A stretch of 64,000 nt of DNA, from NCBI GenBank assembly GCA_037833965.1, contig AP031353.1, positions 15,936,501 through 16,000,500 on the forward strand. The letters run 5' to 3'. Both the position numbers and the translations under genes were made by a program. The notes under the pieces are model-generated. The model was not told the origin of the DNA. It searched no databases and saw only the letters and a list, made by a program, of their open reading frames with translations. The DNA comes from Marchantia polymorpha subsp. ruderalis. Taxonomy: Eukaryota > Streptophyta > Marchantiopsida > Marchantiales > Marchantiaceae. This document shows, in pieces, positions 38,880-49,699 of this stretch; the stretch's first letter is position 1, and every line of letters starts with the position of its first letter.

Positions 38880-41634
38880 TGTTGATGATTTAAGTGAACT
38901 GTATATTACAGTTATAAATAATTTACAAAATTTAAAATAAATAGAACTTCTATCTCCTCAGGTCTGTACTCATTCTTTGTAGGTAGACTTTGCTGAATTG
39001 AGCTCCATATCTTGACCTGGATGGCCGATTTACTCAGATCCTGGAAGCCCTGATGGGTGACCAAATCCACTCACCGTTGTAAAGACTTGAGTTCGATGCA
39101 CTCTAGGAGGCAACCTCCCGTATCCCCAAACGACAACATGCGAATCCGGCTTGGGGATCATTCGGTGGCCATCATAGTGTTGACCAAATTGTGAGTACTA
39201 CATTGATGGAGGGAGGACGTTCATGGAGGGCTGCCTGGATCAATGTGGAAGTGTGAGAACCCCAGAACTAGATTTGGATTTAAGTGTTTCCCCTTTCAGT
39301 GGTCACGTACCTAGGTGTCCGCCTGTGGACCCGTATACATAGAGCTACAAAGGGTCAGTAACTCTACTTGTGGTTTTTGGAAGCTGCAAGACCTGGACTT
39401 TGTCCCTTTATGTATCGGAGATTAGAATGTTTCAACGAGTGTTCAGCGCCTATTATCCAGGTCACAATAATGCGTGAATGTGGAGGTGGAACAACTCCGA
39501 AGGATCATTCAATTCTTGTGGTACTGTGAATGATTGATATAGGGAGCAGCTAGTTATTCCTGGTTTATGTTAATTATCCTCCACTGCAGCGTTCATTCAC
39601 TACTCGAGGCTTCAACTCCATGTCTCCTACCATCTCTTCCCCTCAACTTGAAATCCATCAAATGTGATGCTCTCCGATATCTTGAATATGAAGAGTATGA
39701 GATGGACGAACTCTCCCTTAATTTTCGAGAGTTTATCTAAATCATTCTTGTTTCACTCTGATCAATCACATAACTCTCTTCTTAAATAATTATAATTTTT
39801 GTAAGATGAAGATTAATTAACATAAACTGAATGATAATTAACTGTTCTCTTTATATATTTTTTTATTTTTTTCTCCACAAGAAAATTATCAGGTATTGTT
39901 TAAAGGTTACTTCTGATTTTTTTTTTAATGTTCTCCACACAACGTTGCTTATATCGCTGAGGAACAGAAAATCTGACTGCCTGTCAAATTATATTGTTTC
40001 TTCATGTAGCTTTGACTTGTGTCCTGAACACTCTCCAACCTATTTCTCATGCTTCCATGATGAGATCCGAGTCCCAATTCCTCCCCAACCTGTGGCCTGA
40101 TCCTTGGGGCACAACATTGCTCGCAGCAAACACTTGTATGCTTTGATGGTGCTACGGCTTCAAGATTCTTTAGGATCTTCCAAAGCCCCTAGAACATGCT
40201 AATGTGAGGTGGTATGCTACGCCTGCGGAAAATCGAGTGAGTTAGAAGTGTTGTTACGTGCTGCAGATGTCTCAATGCGCGGAACTTAGATTGAAGATCA
40301 TAAGCTGATAGATCTTAGATGCATGTGTTGATGATATTTCCTTGTCTCCAGTTTCAAACACCATCTACATGTCAGCCCACTCTCTCACTTCCCGTGCATA
40401 TTAGAACTTGAATCTGGAACGTTGTAGGCTCCGACTTTGGTCAAATTCCCGGTTCAGTGCTCTTTTCTTAGCCTCAGAAAGGACTGAACTTGGAGTTTCT
40501 CCAGTGCATTGAAAATGCTTATTTGTAAGAAGTGCTACATCTGAAGCTAATGAGAGCAAGTTGTGACATGTACTCTTTGATCATATTGCAAACTACTTCG
40601 TGTACTCTTCTTCAAGTTAGAAGTCTTGATAGATTGTGTTTTAGCTCAAATTACAAACGAAATTTAAAATCATCACACCTAGAATTTTAGGCTAAAGGAA
40701 GCAGTAAAACTGAAGTCACATGTCTTCTAATCCTACTGTGAGTCTATTGGTATCCTGCAAAATTACTCCCCACCTTCCGTATCAAAAATGTATTTTCTAG
40801 CATACTTACTCATCACACACACTAAAAGTGAGACTGTTAGTATAACCTTCCTTCCGCATACTGCAGATATGCTGTATTCTACGGTCGGCAAAAATTTGGC
40901 GAACACCGAGTTTAGCCTTAGACGCTTATTGCACCTTTTTTCATTTTTTATAAGATGCTAATGTATGTCACATTTTTATTTTTGGATATAAAGCTTAATC
41001 ATAGGTTTTTATGTTCAAACTCAGGGATTTTTTTAGAACAAACCTAATCCATTTGGGTGAAATTGAAAATAAAACTACGGTAATAATTAGTTTAGATGGG
41101 AATTTTATATTGATGCAGCGTTGTAGTTTTTTTCCAAACAACATAGACTATTAATAGCCCATTCAGATGATATGATATAAAAATAATTTATACTGCCTCT
41201 AGCTGCAGAATTGATATTGACGTTCTCCGTGCGCTTGGTAGTAGAAACGAGGGCCTCGAGGAGTACTCGGATTACTCGAGGTTCGGCCAGGGAGGCGAGG
41301 AGCTCGATCATGAATCCGATGGAGGTTTTGATGACATAGATGGAGGATTTTCGGCTTAGGCCAAAATTATATTCCAATGCAAGACTTTAAACTACGTTTG
41401 GATCTCAAGGAGGACAGGTCATTTTGATCGTTCATCTAAACAAATAAAAAATCAAGATTACTTAGCTTGTGAAGTATGCTCGAAGGGTTTTAAGATTCGG
41501 CAACGTTTCGGCAGTTATTCATTGGGATCAATGAATCTCATGTAATATAGTAAATCATGAATATATATATCTCAGTAATTTTAAAAGCAGTTGAAAATGA
41601 TGTGGAAAATTAGTAAACTTAAAGTCTAGCCAAT
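38880..41634. other. Intergenic DNA with one coding-like island
   Basis: 38.95-39.65 kb is more GC-rich than its flanks and texture-wise resembles an old repeat; TGTGAGAACCCC near 39,256 could be an LTR start, but no internal domain supports this. 39.7-41.1 kb shows nothing. At 41,105-41,377 the minus strand has a 90-codon open stretch whose middle part is more GC-rich (IELLASLAEPRVIRVLLEAL), embedded in AT-rich DNA. It is unidentified. Confidence 0.35.
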
Positions 41635-41673
41635 ATAGACAAAATAGCCACTCGTGTGGCTATTTTGGTCTAT
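41635..41673. repeat. 17/18-bp inverted repeat, one bulge
   Basis: ATAGACAAAATAGCCAC and GTGGCTATTTTGGTCTAT pair with a single bulged base around a 4-bp loop TCGT. Confidence 0.92.
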
Positions 41674-43236
41674 CACTATGCCAAATGATGTGTTTGAGTT
41701 CCGCTACGCACCTTCTTTCTCAGCCATTTTTAGAATCGGACTGTTAACAAAAATTGTCGAATGGTGTCTTTGAACTCATGCTTATTTGTCAGCCATGATT
41801 ACTCTCTAGATTCTAGTGACAGATCAAGACGCTAAATATTAATTATATATATATATATAAAAAAAAAAATTGTACTCCACCTGCCACCATCGGAAGGCTA
41901 CTTTTATTCAAAGAAACCAAACATTTGTTTGATTTTTGGTAAAAGAAGTTCATAAATTTCCTGAGGAGGACATTGCCTACTCAATCTCAAGTAATCCAAG
42001 TCCAAGTAAGTCAAGGACGAAAAAGAAAAAGAAAAAAATTATTGCAGTTGTAAGGAATGATCGCAAGGGAGAATCTGAATTCAGATATGAGCATCATGAG
42101 TGGTTCATTCAAGAATTTAATAATAAATTCCCAACCTACTTTGTGCTGCATTTAGTGAAGGTCATCATGCTGGAGTTCTAGTATTTTAAAAAGTAGTATC
42201 TGATGGGACCAAGGGTCTGTAACATTTTGAGCTTTTAATGTCGCTGAGAGTCTAAATTATCCACATTGGACCACTCCTGTCTACAAAATCCACTGTTAAT
42301 GAGCCTTGTGGAACATGATAAGAAGATAAACAGGCTGAGCTCTTTGGTTCATGACTTTAAATTGCCCATTACTGTGGAAACTTGAACCCTGAAGCACAGA
42401 AGATGAAAGCATTATCCTTCCTGAGTAAATTTCTGAATTTCGAATCATGAATGCTTATCCTTCAGAATCTCCCAGGTTGCTGGAAACCTGAAAGAAGGTT
42501 ATCAAATTTACCGTGGGCCCTTTTGTTAACAAGATCCGATATTGCTGATATTTGAACCTCCACTCTGCATAGGGCACTTCCAAGCACACACGAAATTTCC
42601 TGTGATCGAAGGATATCTTCGTGTATATTAGTAAGTTCAGTTTTTTGCATGTAGAGTAGACTTGTCCAACCAAAACGAAGAATTTCGCGTACAGAAGCCC
42701 ACAGAGGTATTTAATTTCCGAAATCACAATTTACTGAAATATCTGCAGGCAAAGCTTTGATCATGGATAATCAGCCAAAGCCTCATACCCATCGTCCAAA
42801 ATCGTTTTGAAGCTCCTTACAACATAGAAGTTGAGATTTCCCCATTGCCAATAAAAATTACATCAATAATAGTTAGATTACTTTACATTATTTGCATATC
42901 ATTCTTATCATTACGAATGAAACTTTGGCTGAAACTTTCAAGAGTCATGGTCGCATTTGTTTTGTGATGCATGGACTTGCTGGATGAGGACAGCAGTATG
43001 ACATATGTTGCTACTGGAAAGTGTTCGTTAGTGATTGACATTCTTTCTATGGCGGGCTAAATGTCAGATATATGTTTACGTACATGAATGGTGGCCACAG
43101 CGTTCGTCCTTTGCAATCCTTCAATGGGCATGGCAGGAGCACCCTGGGGAGAAAACATGGACACGAACGGAAAAAGTGCAGAATATGTCCTAAATAATTG
43201 CAGTAGCAATTCATCGACATTTGTGCCCCACATGAG
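41674..43236. other. Intergenic DNA
   Basis: Includes an AT run plus A tract near 41,844-41,871. An open stretch at about 41,936-42,181 (plus) contains a lysine run and RKGESEFRYEHHEWF, but has no ATG at its beginning and no recognisable family. No gene is called. Confidence 0.4.
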
Positions 43237-43346
43237 ACCAGTTTGAAACTGGTGTCCTTGTGAAACTGGCAGTTTCACAAGACCGCAAAACTATGAACTG
43301 CACAGAATGCACGCGAACTCGGTATCTGATGAATCAGATACCGAGT
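43237..43346. repeat. Three consecutive perfect short inverted repeats
   Basis: 43,237-43,253: ACCAGTTT, 1-bp loop, AAACTGGT. 43,257-43,281: CTTGTGAAACTG, 1-bp loop, CAGTTTCACAAG. 43,317-43,346: ACTCGGTATCTGAT, 2-bp loop, ATCAGATACCGAGT. All three are exact, and GAAACTG is shared by the first two. They lie just beyond the 3' end of P450 relic 2 (minus strand). Confidence 0.95.
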
Positions 43347-43379
43347 CTTCACCCGTCAATGTTCCCAGCGTCTGCTATT

Positions 43380-44330
43380 GGTCCAAATCCTGAAGGGCTC
43401 GGGCACGGGCTTCGACGGCTTCATCCTGCCCAGCAGCGCACCCGAAACTCCCTGACGTGTATTCTATGACCGGCTTCTGCCTGTCGGGAAGACCCGGTCT
43501 CAGGTGTGCAGAACGACGGCCGCCGTGTACTGGATATCGACCAAGCCCCAGGTGGTCCCCTGCCACATCCTTCGTCCCGCGCTGGAGGGGAGGCAGCTGG
43601 GAGTGCTGGGAGTGCTGGGAGTGCTGGTCACTCACTTCCACGTCGGATTCTCCTGGGGCTGACCTGGTCCTTCTGTCCCACAGCGCCACGTCTCCGTGCT
43701 CGGCGCAGACGTCGAGCCCATCACCTGGACCTTGGCGGGACTCGTGCGGGGATGAGCGGCGGAGCAATCGCTTGCCTCAAAGACTGCCTCAAAGATTCCT
43801 CCACAAGAAGAACTTCCCCGACCACGTTGCCCAACTCCTCTTGCAATTTGCGTCGCGCATTGAGACTGCGAATGATCTCCGCCATGTGCCACTCCTGCGA
43901 CTCCGTGTTTCCGTTCTTTCTCTCATCACATCCTGTTCGCGGAGGCCGCACAAAATCTCGGAGATTTAATTTTCAATCGGTGTGTTCAATCAGTCAATGA
44001 CTTGGAAAACTTGGAATCGTATGATCTTGCAATTGATCCCCTGGAATGATGCCAAAGAAAGGTCGCCAGAATAAGAGCCATGATTGTCTCATCGGGGAAA
44101 CGCGCTGTCTTCTAGAATTCCAGAAGAATGTCCAAGAAGTAACTTAACACGACGGTCAGGTGCGCAGTACCCTTCTGATTCTCCAACAAGAGACTTTGTC
44201 TTGAGAATGTCGTGTACTGTCGCTCGGGCTGCTATCATCGCTTTCGATTGCGTTGCAGATCGACGTAGTTCAAGAATGGGATGTATCCGCGGACGTATGG
44301 AGCGCTGGGGAGGCGGATGACCTCGTGTAG
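43380..44330 (-). pseudogene. Cytochrome P450 relic 2
   Basis: Minus-strand P450 remnants. An exon-2-like piece at about 44,320-44,240 reads APYVRGYIPFLNYVDLQ, like the Y-I-P-F-L-x-x-x-D-L-Q motif. Exon 3 starts near 43,944 (DVMRERTET, where G-G-T-E-T is expected), followed by EWHMAEIIRSLNARRKLQEE and LGNVVGE. The K-helix E-x-x-R segment is missing, and the proline-rich segment continues as APPLIP. Further on, a different frame reads SSAGRRMWQGTTWGLVDIQY: the haem-binding loop with Trp in place of the essential Cys. The region also contains three copies of a 9-bp unit (GGAGTGCTG on the plus strand) near 43,598-43,628. With the haem ligand gone and the frame interrupted it cannot make a working P450. 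A plausible first exon was not identified. Confidence 0.75.
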
Positions 44331-45220
44331 GCATCGCGAGATTTCCTCGTTCTTGGCTGAAAAGTCCGAGTCCACATTGCTGCCGAAATACCGTTAGCTG
44401 TGCATCGTCCGTGTCATGTCGTTGTAGTTTGAGGTCCTTGAAGCCCATGAAGTCCTTGAACTCAAGGACTGCTAAGTCTGGGGCAATCTTTGATCTCGGT
44501 AGAGGAGTAACTCCACTGTATTAAGAACTTCTCTTTTTATTACGAGCTGGCCGGGAAACTCAAACAAATCCGTGGCAAATCCTGTCACTTCCTCTCTTGC
44601 GACTTTTCTATAACACTAGAACTCTGCATCCCCTCTGAACTTGCAGTTTCCGGAACTACAATAAAATGAACTCTTAACTCAGAAGAGATCGGGGGCTAAG
44701 TGCATAAGAAATAAAAGCTGGTTTAGGGGCTAAATCTAATAGAAAATATCTCGTACAGTTGAAGATCCCCAAATAAAAGAACATCAAGAAATTTAGAAAA
44801 GGAATGAAGTGCGACGCTCGATCACGAAACAATAGCCCGCCCAGATTTCTGTTCTCACCCCTTGTTACGTTGTGGAGAAGGTGGAGGAACTCAGCAAGTT
44901 CCTGGACAACTTAGGCCCTGGTCGAGGTAAATAGCACAGAACCCAAGTCTGGACACCGTTGCCCCACGATCTCCAAGTTCAGGCTCTTTGATTCTGGAAT
45001 TTGTCCGAATTTTAAGAGCCAGAATACGACCATTGTAGTTTCGTCCGGCTCCCTCCGTAAAATTCGAGTCCGAAACATTCTTCTCATATGGTTTACGTTG
45101 ACGTGCAAAATTTTCTAAAGCCATGAGGTTACAGTTTACCGATCTATATCATCAATACACATACTCTTGTAGAATTCACTTAGATGCATATGAACATTGG
45201 CACATTCATACATGAATGAT

Positions 45221-45255
<35 letters not shown>

Positions 45256-46080
45256 AGATGTGATGTTTTAAGTTGAATGAACGTGTATGTATCTCGTACA
45301 GGAGTTTTGAAATTGTTTGCAACTCATTCTGGTCAAAAGGAACATATACTTGGTTCATTCTACATTTGGAATTGTTTGTTGTGGTTACATTGAAATGTCA
45401 TCTGGTTGTCACTCGAGAAATCAATGTATTTGTAGCTAAAGCGTGTTCTTTGACATGTTTCTAAGCTAATGGGGGAACTTCAGAGAAATTAGCATACTAA
45501 GCACAATGGGAACTTATTCTTAGGCGTATTTCAAGAAGCTGTGTATCCCAGTGGAGCGAAGTTATCATGTATGAGGTTTGCAAGCAAACTTGCATGACGC
45601 TGTATGGAATCTAAACATGCAACAAATATCGGGGCATTGTGTGACGTGCCCTTGAGTGCAATGTTTGTTAGGTGTTGATTTTGGATATGAGATGAACATA
45701 CCCTCTACTTACAAATAGACCTACTGAACTTGACAATCAATCTAGGTATACATCATCATTTGGTTGATGTTGAATAGCTCGTGTATTACTTATATATCGT
45801 CTCTAACAGCTACTTATTGAAATGCGACCATTGTTTTCGATGACTACTCATATTTTTCGAGTCCCGTGTCCCGCGACTGACACGTGTCGCGCGAAGAAAC
45901 TCGCCTGTGATAGTAGAAGAGGAAAGTCACGTCCAAAAATTATGATGCAAATCTCCGGCGCTGCCGTGGCGAGTGAGCTCAAGTCAGTAGTGTGTTTCAG
46001 AAGTTTTCTTGTCATGAAGTCATTAGATGTGAGAACTACAGGACAACGAGTTGTATAGTCTTCATTTTCCCTTCCATGAA
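44331..46080. other. Intergenic DNA
   Basis: Contains a 9-bp perfect dyad (AGTCCTTGA/TCAAGGACT, 44,451-44,470) and an (AT)n run. Minus-strand frames at 44.9-45.1 kb contain AGRNYNGRILAL, which faintly resembles the R-x-Y-x-G-x segment of a P450 first exon and could be the lost exon 1 of relic 2. Not firm enough to call. Confidence 0.35.
45223..45252. repeat. (AT)n microsatellite
   Basis: Uninterrupted AT dinucleotide run of about 30 bp. Confidence 0.98.
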
Positions 46081-46086
46081 AGAGCA

Positions 46087-46093
46087 TATAAAG
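46087..46093 (+). promoter_or_regulatory. TATA box of P450 relic 3
   Basis: TATAAAG in the context GAGCATATAAAGAGCC lies about 190 bp upstream of the first recognisable P450 sequence of relic 3, matching the spacing at the intact P450 at 15.3 kb (198 bp). Probably a surviving ancestral promoter. Confidence 0.45.
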
Positions 46094-46269
46094 AGCCAAT
46101 CATCTGTTAGTCATTTGTAGGAATGAAGCTCCAAACATATTTCATCCCTTTACATGCATCGTTTATTCAGCGATTCTTCTTCGCATTATTTCCTCGATGT
46201 AGTCATGATGGACCAGATTTGCATGACGGGCGTGATTTCTGTACTCACCAGCTAGTCTGTGCAGGCGGA

Positions 46270-48090
46270 TGGAGCACAGATCTTCATTTACGTCCTCTTC
46301 AAGGTTCTCAACAGAGTGTGACATACGCCTGGAAATTGACGTCCTTGCTGGAGCGCTAGGAGGTCAAATCAAGGGTGGCCCTCAGACCTCCAGCGGTGCC
46401 ACTGATCGGCCATTTCCATCAACTATCAGCTATGTTGCCTCACTAGTGGCCAAACTCTCTGCAATGGACCTATAATGTGGTCAGAATTGGGCTCTGTAAA
46501 TAATGTGGTGGTATCTTCCTCGGAAGTGACCGGGGAGACTTTCACATCTCACGATCATATATCTGATTCTCGTCCTGCAGTAACAGTAGGAGAGATTCTT
46601 CAGAGGTAAGCATCTAGTGTTGTCTTCTTCGAATAACTACACTGCCTACTTCATAAAATCTGTACAATGGATGCAATTCAGGTACAAACCTCACCTTCAT
46701 TGCTTATAACGCTTCTCACTAGCTGAACTAGTGAAGAGCTGTGGGATGGGACTCTTGGAATTGCTAGCGAGATGTTTGGTCTGATAGAAGCTGTCGATAT
46801 TTCGCTCACAGAACTATCGAACTTCGAGGCGGTGGCTGAAAGACTTGTTCAGATCCACTTAATGCTAATTTTGATTCACCTTTCTGTCCTCACGAACAGA
46901 ACAATTCCGCCCTCTTTTGATATAAGATGATGAATGCACGATCAGCTCCTTGCCATGATCACCCGGATGCTCTTTCGAGTCCATGGACGTGCTAAATACT
47001 ACAAATTTCTTACTTATATCCATAAAGTATCAAATAGAGGACGGTTCTTAGTGGGGAAGCTCTTCCCTTTGCTAAAGCCGCTTGATATGGGTGGACATGC
47101 TGAAACTGTGAAGGCAAGATATTCGGACCTTGTGGATCCCATCATCGATGAAGACCTGAAGTCTTTGTTCATCGTCAGAATTGACGATTCCATTTTAGAC
47201 TCGTCAACAGTACTTCATGAACGTGCTATTGGTTATTCATTAACGCTGTCCATGAAACCGAATATTTATAGGGAATCAGATAAATTTCTGTGCTCTATTT
47301 GATCGCTTGAACAAATTCAGCTCGAATTTCTTCATTTAGACATTGCTAATCTACGATGAAGTGTAATAGGTGAAGTAATGTTATTTCTGTGCACTCAGGA
47401 GGGATCGACAGCAATCAGTATCTATGCGCATCATATGATCACAAAAGTATTTCGCCTCAAAGTGCGAGCACTGAACCTCTCAATTATTGCTTCAGGAATA
47501 GCAGAAGAAATTCTTAGAGCTGACAACAAATGGAACGGAGATAATATTCTAAGGGTGGAACTGCCAATACTGAGTTCGATCGGAGAAGCTGAAATTCTCA
47601 AACATTAAAAAAGTTCCATGTTTACACCCGCTAGATCCCACATTTTTACTAGTATATTTTATGGACAAGATTACTCATATACGTGAATCTTCAATCAGGA
47701 TTCGATCATTGGTGGCATTGAGACTACCGCTATAATAATAGGCTAGGCAATGACGGAGCTTCGGTGGCGTCCCGACCTTATGGAAAGAGTTCGGATGAGC
47801 TGGACGACGTGATCGGTAAGGAAAGGTTGGTCGAAGAGGCAGACCTTGAGAAACTAGAGAACCTGCAGGCAGTTTTTGAGGAAAAGCTTCAGCCCCACCC
47901 AGTCGGTGCCTTTTGGGCGTTCCTCACGTGTCGGTCGTGGCAACAGAAGTGGCAAGACAAGATATCGCCACCATAACCCTATTCATGGTGACTCTTTATG
48001 CCCTTGACAGAAATTCGAAGGATTGGAACACAACTTTGAAATTTGATACTTCAAGAGTCACATATAACTTTTTGAATGTGAGGGTCACAT
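46270..48090 (+). pseudogene. Cytochrome P450 relic 3
   Basis: The best preserved relic, with all three exons recognisable. Exon 1 (about 46,280-46,612): anchor-like AQIFIYVLFKVLNR, then in shifting frames RPPAVPLIGHFHQLSAML and VVVSSSEVTGETFTSHDH, ending VGEILQR. Exon 2 (about 46,935-47,170): RGRFLVGKLFPLLKPLDMGG and VKARYSDLVD. Exon 3 starts at 47,699 after TCAATCAG in phase 0: DSIIGGIETTAIIIG, then LDDVIGKERLVEEADLEKL, with the E-x-x-R motif eroded (FEEKLQPHP), and a frame change to TLFMVTLYALDRNSKDW. Similarity ends near 48,085, before the haem-binding loop, so the Cys region is absent. Stops interrupt several exons. Retained introns and an upstream TATA box show a decayed tandem duplicate. 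The I-helix (GGIETT) was canonical, closer to the gene at 54.6-57.3 kb than to that at 15.3 kb. Confidence 0.85.
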
Positions 48091-48204
48091 TCATGATCGT
48101 TCGGTGAATTTTGTTTGTGAATTCTGATCGTTCGGTGCCGGACAAAGGAGATGCCCAGTTGTGAAACTGGCGCTCCTCTCTGCGGTGCATGATCTCGCCC
48201 ATCT

Positions 48205-48260
48205 GATTCATACTCGTACACTCTCCGTACCCGATTCATACTCGTACACTCTCCGTACCC
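48205..48260. repeat. 28-bp perfect tandem duplication
   Basis: GATTCATACTCGTACACTCT plus 8 more bases occurs twice without change (48,205-48,232 and 48,233-48,260). It lies just beyond the truncated end of P450 relic 3. Identical copies suggest a recent event. Confidence 0.97.
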
Positions 48261-49142
48261 GAGTACTTAAGTCCACAGGAAGATATCGACGTTGAAGAAG
48301 AGATCTTCAGAATGTCCGTCGTGAAGCACAATCCTCGAAGCTATTCATCGAACGACCACTGCCTCGGATCGTTTACCCGCAGGCAGAACTCAACGTTTCT
48401 GCCGTATGAAGCATGAACGTTTGTGAAGGTACTCCAGCCCCCAGGGCTGGAGTAAAACTAGAAACTAAAATCAGTTTCTTCAGACATGCTGTACAGAAAA
48501 GCGTTCCCTTCCTCCTGTTGTATCTTCGTCAATTGATCTTGACCTTGCCATTGAGATCATTCGTTTCTATTACACTAAAATTACTTATGTTCTTTTGTTT
48601 CCCCTTAACTCCATGAAGGCACCGGTTCCTGAATTCGTCTTTGTTACAATGTGTACTGATGCATCGGTCCATTTTCTAGCTTCAAAATCTCAATCTTCGG
48701 ATCTGTGCAGTCAAAGTAAATAAAATCTTCGTCGATTCGACTGAGTCCAGAACTCAGCAAGAGTAATACAACTCTTCGGTAAGGGTTGTCAGTCATACGC
48801 TGGACAGTTGAACGATGGAACGAGATTTGAAGTCCTTGGGGGAATAAAGAGGAGTTGGACCTCGTAATCCAAAGACTAATATTTCGAACTTGACATCTGA
48901 TGGATATAATTTGCAAGCCTTGTCTGGGTGAAGCCATATAAGAAATCAGCAACCCTGTAAGTGATGGGCAGCAAAATACCCATAAATCTAGCTCTGGTGG
49001 CGGACTGAAAATCTCATTTGCACAACAAGAACTAGTCATCATCAACATCCGTAAAAATAAAACAAAAAGGTTTCGGACAATTCTCGTGTCTTGGAACACA
49101 TTACAACTTGTTAGTGTCATTGGCTACAGAGAGTGAACCTGT
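48261..49142. other. Intergenic DNA with an unidentified ORF
   Basis: Minus-strand frame 49,120-48,644 starts with ATG and runs 158 codons without interruption, unusually long for this composition. It contains NPYRRVVLLLLSSGLSRID and ends LENGPMHQYTL. No family is recognised. It could be a fragment of a repeat-type or F-box-associated domain, but that is a guess. Confidence 0.25.
48430..48454. repeat. Perfect 11-bp inverted repeat, 3-bp loop
   Basis: TACTCCAGCCC and GGGCTGGAGTA flank CCA, followed by AAAACT. Confidence 0.95.
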
Positions 49143-49324
49143 CATACAACGAGAATCTGCACAAGGGTTCAGAAACCAAACCCAAGATAGCATAACGGTG
49201 ACCCTATCAGGTTTTCCAAGGATGAAATCAAAGCATACAACGAGAATCTGCACAAGGGTTCAGAAACCAAACTGAAGATAGCATAACGGTGACCCTATCA
49301 AGCCTTCCAAGGATGAAATCAAAG
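49143..49324. repeat. 91-bp tandem duplication
   Basis: Two copies starting CATACAACGAGAATCTGCAC at 49,143 and 49,234; they differ at about 5 of 91 bases. A third copy starts at 49,325 but stops matching after six bases. The block sits at the left edge of the AT-rich fossil Copia region. Confidence 0.96.
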
Positions 49325-49699
49325 CATACATATGGTACTGGTCTTTAAAAACATCACAAGGGTAAATATTTGGCAATAGCATATTGTTTCTAGAAGACTT
49401 GATTAGAAAATATTGCAAAATTTTTGCAATATATTGAATCAGTCTTGTTAGAGATAAAAAATTTGAAACAAAGTTTTCAATATTGAGTTATATTTGATAA
49501 ATATTTTTATTTCTAGTGCAATCAATTTTTTTGAGATCTTTTGTATTGATTCACAAATAGTTAGTTGATTATAATCGTTGATTTTTTTATTTTACAACTC
49601 ATCCACTTGTATCTAATGAATATAGTACCAAGTTAAATACTTCTTTAAAAAGGAATAATTTTATTTGATAAGCTAATCATATAAAGAATTATAAGGTAT

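Noticed and set aside
39256-39660. Possible LTR starting TGTGAGAACCCC
   Set aside because: No paired LTR, primer-binding site or internal domain was seen, so the resemblance is too weak.
43457-44000. Plus-strand frames of 164-170 codons in the GC-rich block
   Set aside because: They lie antisense to P450 relic 2; the minus strand carries recognisable P450 motifs and the plus-strand products are low-complexity Ser/Trp/Arg-rich.
49143-49324. Tandem 91-bp units considered as a CRISPR-like array
   Set aside because: Whole units are duplicated with no repeat-spacer alternation, and the genome is eukaryotic.
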